NCBI RefSeq assembly: GCF_020731355.1
Contig: NZ_JAJFZK010000009.1
Span: 31,059 to 95,058 of the forward strand
DNA: 64,000 nt
Direction: 5' to 3'
Source of the DNA: Bacillus sp. REN16
Lineage (GTDB): Bacteria; Bacillota; Bacilli; Bacillales; Bacillaceae_L
The position numbers and the translations under genes are program-made. Below, one piece after another: positions 49,485-58,191 of this stretch (its first letter is position 1; every line of letters starts with the position of its first letter). Below the pieces are notes generated by a model. The model was not told the origin of the DNA. It saw nothing but the letters and a program-made list of their open reading frames with translations, and made no database searches.

Positions 49485-50956
49485 TGTTTCTCATCCTTTA
49501 GCAGCTCAATTAATTTACGGCGCAACAATTTATTTGATGCATTACGTGGAAGACGATCGACAAAATGAATGGATTTAGGAACTTTATAACGTGCAAGCTT
49601 TTCATAACAAAATTCAATAATCTCCGCTTCACTCGCATTGCTTCCGTCCACAATTCTTACAAAGGCAGCCGGAACTTGTCCCCATTTGTCATCCTCCACA
49701 CCTGTTACTCCCGCTTCTATAATGCTCGGATGGGCCAATAAAACTGCTTCAAGTTCGGCTGGATAAATATTCTCTCCCCCTGAAATAATTAAATCCGAAC
49801 GACGATCCATCACAAAAAGAAAGCCTTCTTCATCTAAATATCCAATATCACCCGTATATAGCCATCCATCAACAATCGATGTTTTTGTTGCATCCATTCG
49901 ATTTAAATAGCCATTTGTTACATTTGGTGCCTTTACGACAATTTCACCTACTTCATTTGGAATTGCCGGTGAGCCCTCTTTTTCAATTTTGATTTGTACC
50001 GGAAACAGTGGTTTTCCTGCTGAGCCAAGCTTTGAAATACTGTACTCAGGAGCTAGAGTAACAACCTGTGATGCTGTTTCAGTCATCCCATAGGTTTGAA
50101 AAACAGGGATATTTTTCGTTAGACAATTCTCCAACAGTGGTTTCGGAGCAGGTCCTCCTCCAAGGAGCATACATCTAAAACGATCGGGATATGTTTCATC
50201 CCCCAATTCCTCAACCATCCTTGCGAGCATGATACTCACAACAGACATAATCGTAACACCTTGATTAATGATTGCAGCATTTGCCTTTTTCGGATCAAAT
50301 CCTTCATGAATCACAGCAGGAATTCCATAAATTACACTCCTGTACAAGATCGATAATCCGCTTATATGGAACATTGGAACAGCTAGTAACCAACAATCAT
50401 CCTGGTGAAGCCCCAGATTCAAACTAGAACCAATCGCACTCCACAAATGATTTCCGTACGTGTGGATGACCCCTTTTGGGCTTCCTGTCGTCCCTGATGT
50501 ATACATGATGGTATCTGCTTGGTCCAATGAAAAATATTCCTGGATGCAGCAATCTTTTTCAGGATACTGTTCCAGATCCTTAACCAGCATTTTTTTGATG
50601 TTGATTTCATTTGCTTTTTCAATTAAAGCATCCTCTGTTAACAACATTTTCGTCCCAGAGTCGCTTACTTGAAATTCTAGCTCATTACCTGTTAGCTTGA
50701 TGTTTAAGAGTACTGTTACCGCACCAATATATTTTAATGCATGAATAATCTCTACCATTTCCACACTATTCTTCATGAGGACTGAGACAACATCCCCCTG
50801 TTGAATCCCTGCATTAGATAGTTGATTTGCTTTTTTTAATACATTTTGATGCAATGTTAAAAAAGAGATTTCCTCATATTCAGTTTTTATGGCAATCCGA
50901 TTTGGTGTTAAAAATGCTCGCTGCTTAAGCCAATTTGGTATTTCTGTTGAATTCAT
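49481..50956 (-). CDS. menE: o-Succinylbenzoate-CoA ligase MenE
   Basis: 491 residues, ANL adenylating family. P-loop TIMYTSGTTGSPKGV, core motif YGMTETASQ, hinge YTGDIGYLDEEGFLFVMDRRSDLIISGGENIYP. Activates o-succinylbenzoate to its CoA ester for MenB. ATG 50956 used, eleven bases after AGGAG; a TTG at 50965 is too close. A hairpin with a T tail separates it from menB. Confidence 0.93.
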   Translation of the reverse strand: MNSTEIPNWLKQRAFLTPNRIAIKTEYEEISFLTLHQNVLKKANQLSNAGIQQGDVVSVLMKNSVEMVEIIHALKYIGAVTVLLNIKLTGNELEFQVSDSGTKMLLTEDALIEKANEINIKKMLVKDLEQYPEKDCCIQEYFSLDQADTIMYTSGTTGSPKGVIHTYGNHLWSAIGSSLNLGLHQDDCWLLAVPMFHISGLSILYRSVIYGIPAVIHEGFDPKKANAAIINQGVTIMSVVSIMLARMVEELGDETYPDRFRCMLLGGGPAPKPLLENCLTKNIPVFQTYGMTETASQVVTLAPEYSISKLGSAGKPLFPVQIKIEKEGSPAIPNEVGEIVVKAPNVTNGYLNRMDATKTSIVDGWLYTGDIGYLDEEGFLFVMDRRSDLIISGGENIYPAELEAVLLAHPSIIEAGVTGVEDDKWGQVPAAFVRIVDGSNASEAEIIEFCYEKLARYKVPKSIHFVDRLPRNASNKLLRRKLIELLKDEKQ

Positions 50957-50989
50957 CTTTTTCAAGTCTCCTAGCGTAATCTAATATGC

Positions 50990-51022
50990 AAAAAACAGCT
51001 TGATGAAATCTTCATCAAGCTG
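50990..51022 (-). terminator. Terminator or attenuator between menB and menE
   Basis: Perfect 12-bp stem CAGCTTGATGAA-gat-TTCATCAAGCTG followed by TTTTTTG on the minus strand, inside the men operon. Confidence 0.88.
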
Positions 51023-51033
51023 CGCATCGAATA

Positions 51034-51855
51034 TTAAGGGAAACGAGGGAATTGCTTAAAGTCTGGCTTACGCTTTTCTTTAAATGCGTCACGGCCTTCC
51101 TTCGCTTCATCTGTTGTGTAATAAAGAAGTGTTGCATCTCCAGCCATTTGTTGGAGACCTGCTAGGCCATCTGTATCAGCATTCATTGCTGCTTTTAAGA
51201 AACGAAGTGCGGTTGGGCTCATTGAAAGCATTTCTTCACACCACTTAATTGTTTCTTCCTCCAGCTTTTCTAACGGAACAACTGTATTTACAAGCCCCAT
51301 GTCTAATGCATCTTGGGCATTATATTGACGGCATAAATACCAGATTTCACGTGCCTTTTTATGACCAATAATACGTGCAAGATATCCAGAACCATAACCT
51401 GCATCAAAGCTTCCAACCTTCGGACCTGTTTGTCCAAAAATCGCATTATCCGCAGCTATTGTTAAGTCACACACGACATGTAACACATGTCCTCCACCAA
51501 TCGCGTATCCTGAAACCATCGCAACAACTGGTTTCGGAATAACACGGATTAAACGTTGAAGGTCAAGAACATTTAAACGTGGAATTTGGTCATCTCCCAC
51601 ATAACCTCCATGTCCTCTTACCTTTTGATCCCCTCCAGAACAGAATGCTTCATCTCCTGCACCAGCAAGAACGATAACACCAATGTTTGAATCATCTCTT
51701 GCATATGCAAAAGCATCAATCATTTCTGCCACTGTTTTTGGAGTAAAGGCATTCCTTACATGTGGACGGTTAATGGTAACCTTTGCAATGCCATTGTATG
51801 TTTCATACAATATTTCATCATACTTGCGTTCTGCTACCCATTCAACTGCAGCCAT
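51034..51855 (-). CDS. menB: 1,4-Dihydroxy-2-naphthoyl-CoA synthase MenB
   Basis: 273 residues, crotonase fold. Oxyanion-hole motif [39 protein letters not shown], and [20 protein letters not shown], all diagnostic of MenB. Closes the naphthalene ring from o-succinylbenzoyl-CoA. AAAGGAGG precedes the ATG. A 144-bp repeat lies between it and menH. Confidence 0.96.
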   Translation of the reverse strand: MAAVEWVAERKYDEILYETYNGIAKVTINRPHVRNAFTPKTVAEMIDAFAYARDDSNIGVIVLAGAGDEAFCSGGDQKVRGHGGYVGDDQIPRLNVLDLQRLIRVIPKPVVAMVSGYAIGGGHVLHVVCDLTIAADNAIFGQTGPKVGSFDAGYGSGYLARIIGHKKAREIWYLCRQYNAQDALDMGLVNTVVPLEKLEEETIKWCEEMLSMSPTALRFLKAAMNADTDGLAGLQQMAGDATLLYYTTDEAKEGRDAFKEKRKPDFKQFPRFP

Positions 51856-51878
51856 TTGCTTGTCCTCCTTTAAAGGAA

Positions 51879-52022
51879 GTTCAAAAAGTCCGGTAAAAAT
51901 GACACGTCGAATTTCTTCGTTGGCTTATTTTTCCGTTGCTCACGTATTCACTACATACGTTCCGCTACTCAAAACTGCGCCGCCTCGAACTTCTTGGTCC
52001 TATTTATCCTCCTTTTTGAACA
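51879..52022. repeat. 144-bp hairpin repeat between menH and menB
   Basis: Ends in perfect inverted repeats GTTCAAAAAG and CTTTTTGAAC. Minus-strand words GAGTAGCGGAACG, GTGAGCAACGGAA and CCAACGAAGAAATTCG recall the repeat after mnmM (GAGCGGACAAGG, GCAACGAAG). No coding potential. From memory, similar copies occur in other bacilli; unverified. It lies within the men operon transcript without an obvious T tract. Confidence 0.72.
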
Positions 52023-52056
52023 CTCATTTTAGTATGTTTGTATGTATATTTGATCA

Positions 52057-52872
52057 TTAAGAAAAATGATCAGAAACAAACTCAATTATTATTTTACCAA
52101 AAAAATGCGGTTGTTCCACATGAATTGCATGTCCCGCTCCTACTATTTTTACCACTGTTGCATTTTGGATGCTCGAACTCATCTCTTCAGCAATTTTACA
52201 AAACTTATGATCAAGTTCACCACATAGCAATAAAGTTGGGAAGTCTATCTCATTTAGCCGGCCCCAATATGAGGACTGTGCACCTGTTCCCATCCCCCTT
52301 AAGCTGTTTGCTAAGCCGATAGGATTGTTATTGAGACGTTCCTTGCGAATTTCTAATTGTTGTTCCTGCGATAGTGCTTTTTGTGATGAAAATAGGGGAA
52401 TGTTCTCCCAATAATCTACAAACTTAAGGATCCCCTCTTGTTCAATACGATCAGCTAACTGTTCATCTGATTTTCTTCGAGCCAATCGTTCATCTTCGGT
52501 TTTTAGCCCTGGTGAGCTGCTCTCTACTATCAGACTGGCAACCCTAGAAGGATTTAGAATAGCAGTTGCCAAAGCTACTCTGCCTCCCATTGAGTACCCA
52601 GCTAGATGTACGACAGGAATTTCCAAAACATCTAAAATGTGAATGATATCTTTTGCGACTTTTTCAATATGATATCTTGAATAATCTTCTGGGCTGTCCG
52701 ACTCCCCATGTCCAATAATATCTACTAAAATACATTGAAAATTGGTTTTAAGTATGTCAGTTGTTTGATTCCAAGTTGTTATACTCCCCGTAAAACCATG
52801 GAGGAATAAGATAGGTGAACCCTCACCAACTACTTCTACATGATAAGTACTCCCATTTGTCGAAACATACAT
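52057..52872 (-). CDS. menH: 2-Succinyl-6-hydroxy-2,4-cyclohexadiene-1-carboxylate synthase MenH
   Basis: 271 residues, alpha/beta hydrolase. Nucleophile Ser in GYSMGGRVALA, Asp in CGELDHKF, His in GAGHAIHVEQP; oxyanion LHGFTGS. Eliminates pyruvate from SEPHCHC to give SHCHC. It starts just after the menD stop, with GGGAACC overlapping menD's end. Confidence 0.93.
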   Translation of the reverse strand: MYVSTNGSTYHVEVVGEGSPILFLHGFTGSITTWNQTTDILKTNFQCILVDIIGHGESDSPEDYSRYHIEKVAKDIIHILDVLEIPVVHLAGYSMGGRVALATAILNPSRVASLIVESSSPGLKTEDERLARRKSDEQLADRIEQEGILKFVDYWENIPLFSSQKALSQEQQLEIRKERLNNNPIGLANSLRGMGTGAQSSYWGRLNEIDFPTLLLCGELDHKFCKIAEEMSSSIQNATVVKIVGAGHAIHVEQPHFFGKIIIEFVSDHFS

Positions 52873-52874
52873 TT

Positions 52875-54623
52875 TTATGGTTCCCTTTTAAGTGTTTCAA
52901 GTATTTCCCGGGAAACATTTTTCCACATTTTTCGATGTATCATGACATTCTCATGGCGGTCTGTTTTAACCTCCACAACATGCAATCCTTTTTCTTGAAA
53001 CGAAGCAGTAATGGCTTTACGGAATTCTTCCCAGTCATTAATACTAGTAAATTTACCGCCATACATTTGAACTGCATGTTCATAATTCAGACCAATCGGA
53101 GTCCCAAAAAGAGTTTCAAAATGCTTTTCCTCTTGTGATTGTGGTAAGAAAGAAAAAATACCGCCACCGTCATTATTGATTAAAACAATTGTAATGTTTA
53201 AATGATGATGTTTTGCCGCCAATAACCCATTCAAATCATGATAAAAGGATAGGTCACCGATGACCAACACGGTATGCTCATTTTGTGAACTAATGCCCAT
53301 TGCCGTCGATACAAGCCCATCGATTCCATTAGCACCACGGTTTCCTAGAACATGTATCGATTTCTCGTTATTTGTAAAGAAAGTATCAAGATCACGGATT
53401 GGCATGCTATTCCCAACAAAGATGGTTGAACCGGTTGGCATAATTTCTTTAAGTTCAGTAAATACTTTTCCCTCAAATAAAGTTTCCTCTGTATGTACTT
53501 TATTTACATTTTCTTTTACGAGATTGTTTATTTTTAACCAATCATTTACCCAACTAGAATCATTTCGTTTCTCTATTTGGTTACCAATCACATTACAAAA
53601 TTCAATTTCATCGCAATAAACCATATCGGTTGCTGATAAGGTTGGATCTCTCCATCCTCCATCTCCGTCCACAATGATTTGAGTTGTGTTTTTATATTTT
53701 TGAATATATTGAAGAAGTGCTTTTGAAACAGGCATTGCTCCAAACCGAATTATGATTTCTGGTGAAAATGCTTCACGGAAATCTTCATCTCGTAAAAAAG
53801 CATCATATCCATCAACTATATGTGATTTTGAATGTTTACCACTTCTCAGTTGTGATAACGGATCAGCTAGAATTGGAAATTGAAGTGTTTCAGCTAAACT
53901 TGCTACCGCATGTCCAAATTCTTCATCATAATGGGAACCACAAACAATAATCCCCTTCTTTTTACTGCTAACTATTTCACTGATAAGATGAATCTGCTCT
54001 TCATCCATTTTTGGTTTTCCGACAAGAACGTTCACATTTTTCCGTAAGTCGCTATTAGATCCCCATAAGTTGTCCAAGTCAAGATTAGGCATCAGGGGCT
54101 CACGGAAAGGAAAGTTTAGATGAACCGGTCCTGCTGGTGCAGTTAATGCAGTTCCCGCAGCCCTTCCTGCCATTGTGCGAACATAGGATAGCATTTGTTC
54201 TGATTCTTCCGGCAGTGCCATTTCTACAAACCATTTCGCATGATTACCATATAGCTGGTTTTGATTTATAGCTTGCGGTGCGCCGACATCTCGTAGCTCA
54301 TGTGGTCGATCTGCTGTTAACACAATAAGTGGAACCCTTGAATAATAGGCCTCCACAATTGCTGGAAAATAATTTGCTGCTGCAGTTCCGGATGTACAAA
54401 GAATGGCAACTGGTTTCTTCGTTGCTTTAGCAACCCCAAGTGCATAAAACGCTGACGAACGTTCATCTATATTGATTGTTACATTCATTTGAGGATGTTC
54501 TGCCATTAAAATGGCCATTGGGGTGGAACGTGAACCCGGGCTTACGACAGCCTCTGTAACCCCCACCCGCACTAATTCATCAACAAATGATGCAACATAC
54601 CGAGTTAATGCTTGATTATTCAT
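52875..54623 (-). CDS. menD: SEPHCHC synthase MenD
   Basis: 582 residues, thiamine diphosphate enzyme. VSPGSRSTPMA with catalytic Glu region VDERSSAFYALG, and the ThDP motif GDLSFYHDLNGLLAAKHHHLNITIVLINNDGGGIF. Adds the succinyl semialdehyde unit from 2-oxoglutarate to isochorismate. Overlaps menF by eight bases; full length. Confidence 0.95.
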   Translation of the reverse strand: MNNQALTRYVASFVDELVRVGVTEAVVSPGSRSTPMAILMAEHPQMNVTINIDERSSAFYALGVAKATKKPVAILCTSGTAAANYFPAIVEAYYSRVPLIVLTADRPHELRDVGAPQAINQNQLYGNHAKWFVEMALPEESEQMLSYVRTMAGRAAGTALTAPAGPVHLNFPFREPLMPNLDLDNLWGSNSDLRKNVNVLVGKPKMDEEQIHLISEIVSSKKKGIIVCGSHYDEEFGHAVASLAETLQFPILADPLSQLRSGKHSKSHIVDGYDAFLRDEDFREAFSPEIIIRFGAMPVSKALLQYIQKYKNTTQIIVDGDGGWRDPTLSATDMVYCDEIEFCNVIGNQIEKRNDSSWVNDWLKINNLVKENVNKVHTEETLFEGKVFTELKEIMPTGSTIFVGNSMPIRDLDTFFTNNEKSIHVLGNRGANGIDGLVSTAMGISSQNEHTVLVIGDLSFYHDLNGLLAAKHHHLNITIVLINNDGGGIFSFLPQSQEEKHFETLFGTPIGLNYEHAVQMYGGKFTSINDWEEFRKAITASFQEKGLHVVEVKTDRHENVMIHRKMWKNVSREILETLKREP

Positions 54624-56007
54624 GGTTTAAGCCCCCTAATGCAGATAACATTGGTCGAAACTTAATCATCGTTTCTGTATATTCACTTTCTGGTTCCGAA
54701 TCTCCGACAATTCCACAACCAGCAAATAGGGATGCATTATTATCCTTTAATAAACCAGAGCGAATAGCAACTGCAAATTCCCCATTATCATTAGTATCAA
54801 ACCAACCGACTGGACTGCCATACCAACCGCGATCCAGAACTTCAAGCTCACGAATAATTTCGTTGGCTTTTTGCTTTGGCTGACCGCCAAGTGCAGGTGT
54901 TGGATGTAAACGATTTACAACAGTAAGCAATGATACGTCCTCTTTTGCAACACCTGTTATAGGAGTGTATAAATGCTGAATATCACGCATTTTTAATATC
55001 CCTGGATGTGTTGGTGTAGAGATACTCGTGCACGACTCTTTCATTGCATTTTTAATCATTTGGACGACGACATCATGCTCATGCAGATTTTTCCGGTCAT
55101 TTAGTATTTCATTTTCTAATTGCTCATCCTCAGCAGGCGTCTTGCCGCGGCGAATTGAACCAGCGAGACATGTCGTTAAGAACTCATCACCTTTTTTCTT
55201 AATTAGCCTTTCAGGTGATGCTCCAATAAAACATGAATTTTCATATTCGATTGCAAATAAATAACTCATCGGTTGCTCTTCTTTTAGACGCGTCAGCACA
55301 GCGTCCGCCTCAATTCGTTCGTCAAAATGAAGTTTAATTTCCCTGGCTAGTACAACTTTTTCTACTTCACCGGACTGTACCTTTATTGTTGCATTTCGTA
55401 CCGATTCCTTCCATTCCTTAGGTTGAACTTCCTCTTTTGTAAAAGAAGTGATTGTTTGCAATTTATGATTTTCCTCAATCAGTTCGTCCAAGTTTCCCAA
55501 GTCAGATTCAACAAAAGAAGTACCAGTTGGTTCGCAAATAATATTCGTTGTTAAATAAGTGCTTCCTTTATAATAAGAAAGCATAATGGTAGGCAACACA
55601 AATTTAGCATCATCGAAATGATCCCAAAGCTCTGTTCTCTTTTTTAATGGATCGAATGAAAACCCACCCATTAATATCGGACCTGTCGAATAAGGGGAAA
55701 AATCATCAACAATAATCATATGTTGAACGAGTCTCTTCCACTTCTCCTCAATGGCATCAAAACGTTCCATAGACTCGTTATCGCTAATTGTATAGGCTTC
55801 CCCTAATCCAACTATAATTGTGTCATTTGTAGGATTAGACCAAAAACAGCGCGTTTCAAAAGGTTCCCTTTTTCCAGCGGAAAAGAACAATAGGGGGTCT
55901 ATGTTCTTGATTTCTTTTACCTGACTTATTAGAACAGGCATAGAAATCTCCTTTGAACGGCTTATTCCCTTCTCTATGTAATCTTTCAATTCTTTTTGTT
56001 GTATCAT
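54616..56007 (-). CDS. menF: Isochorismate synthase MenF
   Basis: 463 residues, chorismate-utilising family. KVVLAREIK, GASPERLIKKKGDEF, TCLAGSIRRGKTPAEDE, HPTPALGGQPKQKA and the C-terminal GCGIVGDSEPESEY are the conserved active-site blocks. First step of menaquinone synthesis from chorismate. A GGGGGG site lies upstream; ATG 56007 is used, but the TTG at 56013 has better spacing and may be the start. Confidence 0.94.
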   Translation of the reverse strand: MIQQKELKDYIEKGISRSKEISMPVLISQVKEIKNIDPLLFFSAGKREPFETRCFWSNPTNDTIIVGLGEAYTISDNESMERFDAIEEKWKRLVQHMIIVDDFSPYSTGPILMGGFSFDPLKKRTELWDHFDDAKFVLPTIMLSYYKGSTYLTTNIICEPTGTSFVESDLGNLDELIEENHKLQTITSFTKEEVQPKEWKESVRNATIKVQSGEVEKVVLAREIKLHFDERIEADAVLTRLKEEQPMSYLFAIEYENSCFIGASPERLIKKKGDEFLTTCLAGSIRRGKTPAEDEQLENEILNDRKNLHEHDVVVQMIKNAMKESCTSISTPTHPGILKMRDIQHLYTPITGVAKEDVSLLTVVNRLHPTPALGGQPKQKANEIIRELEVLDRGWYGSPVGWFDTNDNGEFAVAIRSGLLKDNNASLFAGCGIVGDSEPESEYTETMIKFRPMLSALGGLNHE

Positions 56008-56329
56008 GACCAACTTTTATCCCCCCGAAAAATTTATTGCATTCTAATTATTATCTTATAATAGTATATCATTAACACGTTATAATTCTTTAATATTGCA
56101 CCTTATTCAAAACTGCCTCAACGATATACCCACTGCGTATAGTTGTCAACAAACTTGATTCTACCATACCTTCCCGTACAATGACTACTTACTTCCTTAT
56201 TATACGATTTTTTAAGATGTGTTAATCTGGAGAAACCTTTTTGTTAGTTTAAACCATTGACAGTACTTGACCAATTCACTAAACTGTACTTTGGATATAC
56301 TTGAGCTTCGTCGAGAGAGGAGTAATCGA
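56008..56329. other. Divergent regulatory region, menF / menA
   Basis: 322 bases without a gene, AT-rich. It holds the menA promoter given separately. No riboswitch or clear operator was found; a menF promoter must lie in the left half but no strong pair stands out. Confidence 0.5.
56257..56285 (+). promoter_or_regulatory. SigA-type promoter of menA
   Basis: TTGACA, 17-base spacer, TAAACT; 45 bases before the menA start. Confidence 0.6.
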
Positions 56330-57265
56330 ATGCAAACTGAACTTAAGACAAATCAGAAGCTATCTAATAAGCCTTCCAATCGTTTTCAGGTATGGTGGAG
56401 ACTTATGCGCCCACATACTCTAACAGCATCATTTGTTCCAGTTATTTTAGGAACTGTTCTTGCATTATTAGAAACGTCTATTAATATGCTCCTGTTTTTA
56501 ACAATGTTGTTGGCTTGTCTTCTTATTCAAGCAGCAACTAATATGATAAATGAGTATTTCGATTTTAAGCGCGGTCTTGATACTGCTGAATCGGTCGGAA
56601 TTGGCGGTACAATTGTCAGAGATGGCGTTAAACCAAAGGTTATTTTAAACCTTGCGTTTACTTTCTTTGGAATTGCCTTGTTATTAGGTATTTATATTTG
56701 TATGCATAGTAGCTGGTGGCTGGCAATAGTCGGGACTGTTTGTATGTCAGTTGGTTATTTGTATACTGGTGGTCCACTTCCTATTTCGTCAACACCATTC
56801 GGTGAGTTAGCAGCTGGTTTCTTTATGGGTATGATTATTATATTAATATCGTTTTTTATCCAAACTGGGACCGTTACGACAACAACTGTGTTAATCTCAA
56901 TTCCAATTATGATTCTTGTTGGTGCAATTAACATGTCTAACAATATACGTGATTTGGATGGCGATAAAAAGAATGGACGTCGCACTTTACCCATTTTATT
57001 AGGTAGGGACAATTCGATTAAGTTCTTGGCAGGATTGTTTATTATTTCATATATTTGGATCATCGTTTTAGCATTTATCGGAATTGCTTCATTCTGGAGC
57101 CTTCTAGTATTAGTTAGTGTTCCAAAAGCTATTGCAGCGATAAAAGGATTTATTGGCAAATCAGAGCCAATTCAAATGATGCCCGCAATGAAGGCTACCG
57201 CCCAAACAAATACATTTTTTGGATTCCTATTATCGATCGGGATCTTTATAAGTTATTTCTTCTAA
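56330..57265 (+). CDS. menA: 1,4-Dihydroxy-2-naphthoate polyprenyltransferase MenA
   Basis: 311 residues, UbiA family with about eight to nine membrane helices. First Asp-rich motif NMINEYFDFKRGLD and second NNIRDLDGDKKNGRRTLP bind the Mg-diphosphate. Attaches the prenyl chain to DHNA. ATG 56330 follows GAGAGGAG; the longer frame upstream runs through the promoter. Divergent from menF. Confidence 0.94.
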   Translation: MQTELKTNQKLSNKPSNRFQVWWRLMRPHTLTASFVPVILGTVLALLETSINMLLFLTMLLACLLIQAATNMINEYFDFKRGLDTAESVGIGGTIVRDGVKPKVILNLAFTFFGIALLLGIYICMHSSWWLAIVGTVCMSVGYLYTGGPLPISSTPFGELAAGFFMGMIIILISFFIQTGTVTTTTVLISIPIMILVGAINMSNNIRDLDGDKKNGRRTLPILLGRDNSIKFLAGLFIISYIWIIVLAFIGIASFWSLLVLVSVPKAIAAIKGFIGKSEPIQMMPAMKATAQTNTFFGFLLSIGIFISYFF

Positions 57266-57292
57266 AAACACGATTGAATATCGTGTTTTTTC
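57265..57292 (+). terminator. Terminator of menA
   Basis: AAAACACGAT-tgaat-ATCGTGTTTTTT overlapping the menA stop. Confidence 0.85.
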
Positions 57293-57396
57293 TTTGTCCT
57301 CATACATGAACTTTTTTACATTTATGATTTTCGTGTTTCTGTAAATAATACTTAACAAGATTCGCTACGAAATTCATTTTGGAAGGAGTGCTTACA

Positions 57397-58152
57397 ATGT
57401 TATCAAATGAGCAATTATCAACCTTCCGTTCACAGTTGATAAACGCAAAAAAAGAGGTCGAAGAACAATTAACGGATAGCGATCATTTTGATTTAGAACG
57501 CGGTCATTTCCATGGTTCGGTTGGGGAACTTTCTTCTTACGATAACCATCCAGGGGATGAAGGTACTGAACTATATGAACGTGAAAAGGACGTTGCACTT
57601 AATGAGCACATTGAAAAAGAGCTAAAAGACATTGACTATGCACTACAAGCGATTGATGAAGGACGATATGGGAAGTGCGAAAAATGCGGTAAAGACATCC
57701 CAGTCGATCGTCTGGACGCGATTCCAACTACAACATATTGTGTCGAACATAGTCCAAACCAGGTCGTTTCCCATAATCGACCTATTGAAGAAGGCGTTTT
57801 AATGCCCCCATTCGGAAAGTTTTTTGATGAGGAAGACAATGTATCCTTTGATGCAGAGGATTCCTGGCAGGACGTAGCAAGGTATGGTACGTCGGAAACT
57901 CCTTCAGACTTAGCAGACCCTGTTGATAGCTATAATGAAGTGTTTGTTGAATCAGACGAGAATGTGGGTTATGTTGAGGATTATGAGAACTTTGTTGGAA
58001 CAGATATTGAAGGAAAAGAAATTATCATCTATCCAAATAACCAACATGAACGATATGAGGAAGTACTAGATGAAGAAGGAATAATGACAATGTTCGGCGA
58101 CCTTCCCCCATATGAAAAAGAACCTTATACACAGGACGAAGCCGAGGATTAA
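57397..58152 (+). CDS. yteA: YteA family DksA/TraR-type zinc-finger protein
   Basis: 251 residues. N-terminal coiled coil (LSTFRSQLINAKKEVEEQL), HPGDEGTELYEREKDVALNEH, then the zinc finger YGKCEKCGKDIPVDRLDAIPTTTYCVEH with His replacing the last Cys. The C-terminal third is acidic. B. subtilis YteA is a sporulation-linked member of this family. ATG 57397 follows AAGGAGTG. Syntenic with the men operon. Confidence 0.88.
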   Translation: MLSNEQLSTFRSQLINAKKEVEEQLTDSDHFDLERGHFHGSVGELSSYDNHPGDEGTELYEREKDVALNEHIEKELKDIDYALQAIDEGRYGKCEKCGKDIPVDRLDAIPTTTYCVEHSPNQVVSHNRPIEEGVLMPPFGKFFDEEDNVSFDAEDSWQDVARYGTSETPSDLADPVDSYNEVFVESDENVGYVEDYENFVGTDIEGKEIIIYPNNQHERYEEVLDEEGIMTMFGDLPPYEKEPYTQDEAED

Positions 58153-58159
58153 AATTAAA

Positions 58160-58190
58160 AGCAGTGGAATCGTTTTTCCACTGCTCTTCT
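58160..58190. terminator. Bidirectional terminator, yteA / acylase gene
   Basis: AGCAGTGGAA-tcgtt-TTCCACTGCT, with T-rich flank on the plus side and TTTTAATTTTAA on the minus side. Confidence 0.82.
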
Positions 58191-58191
58191 G

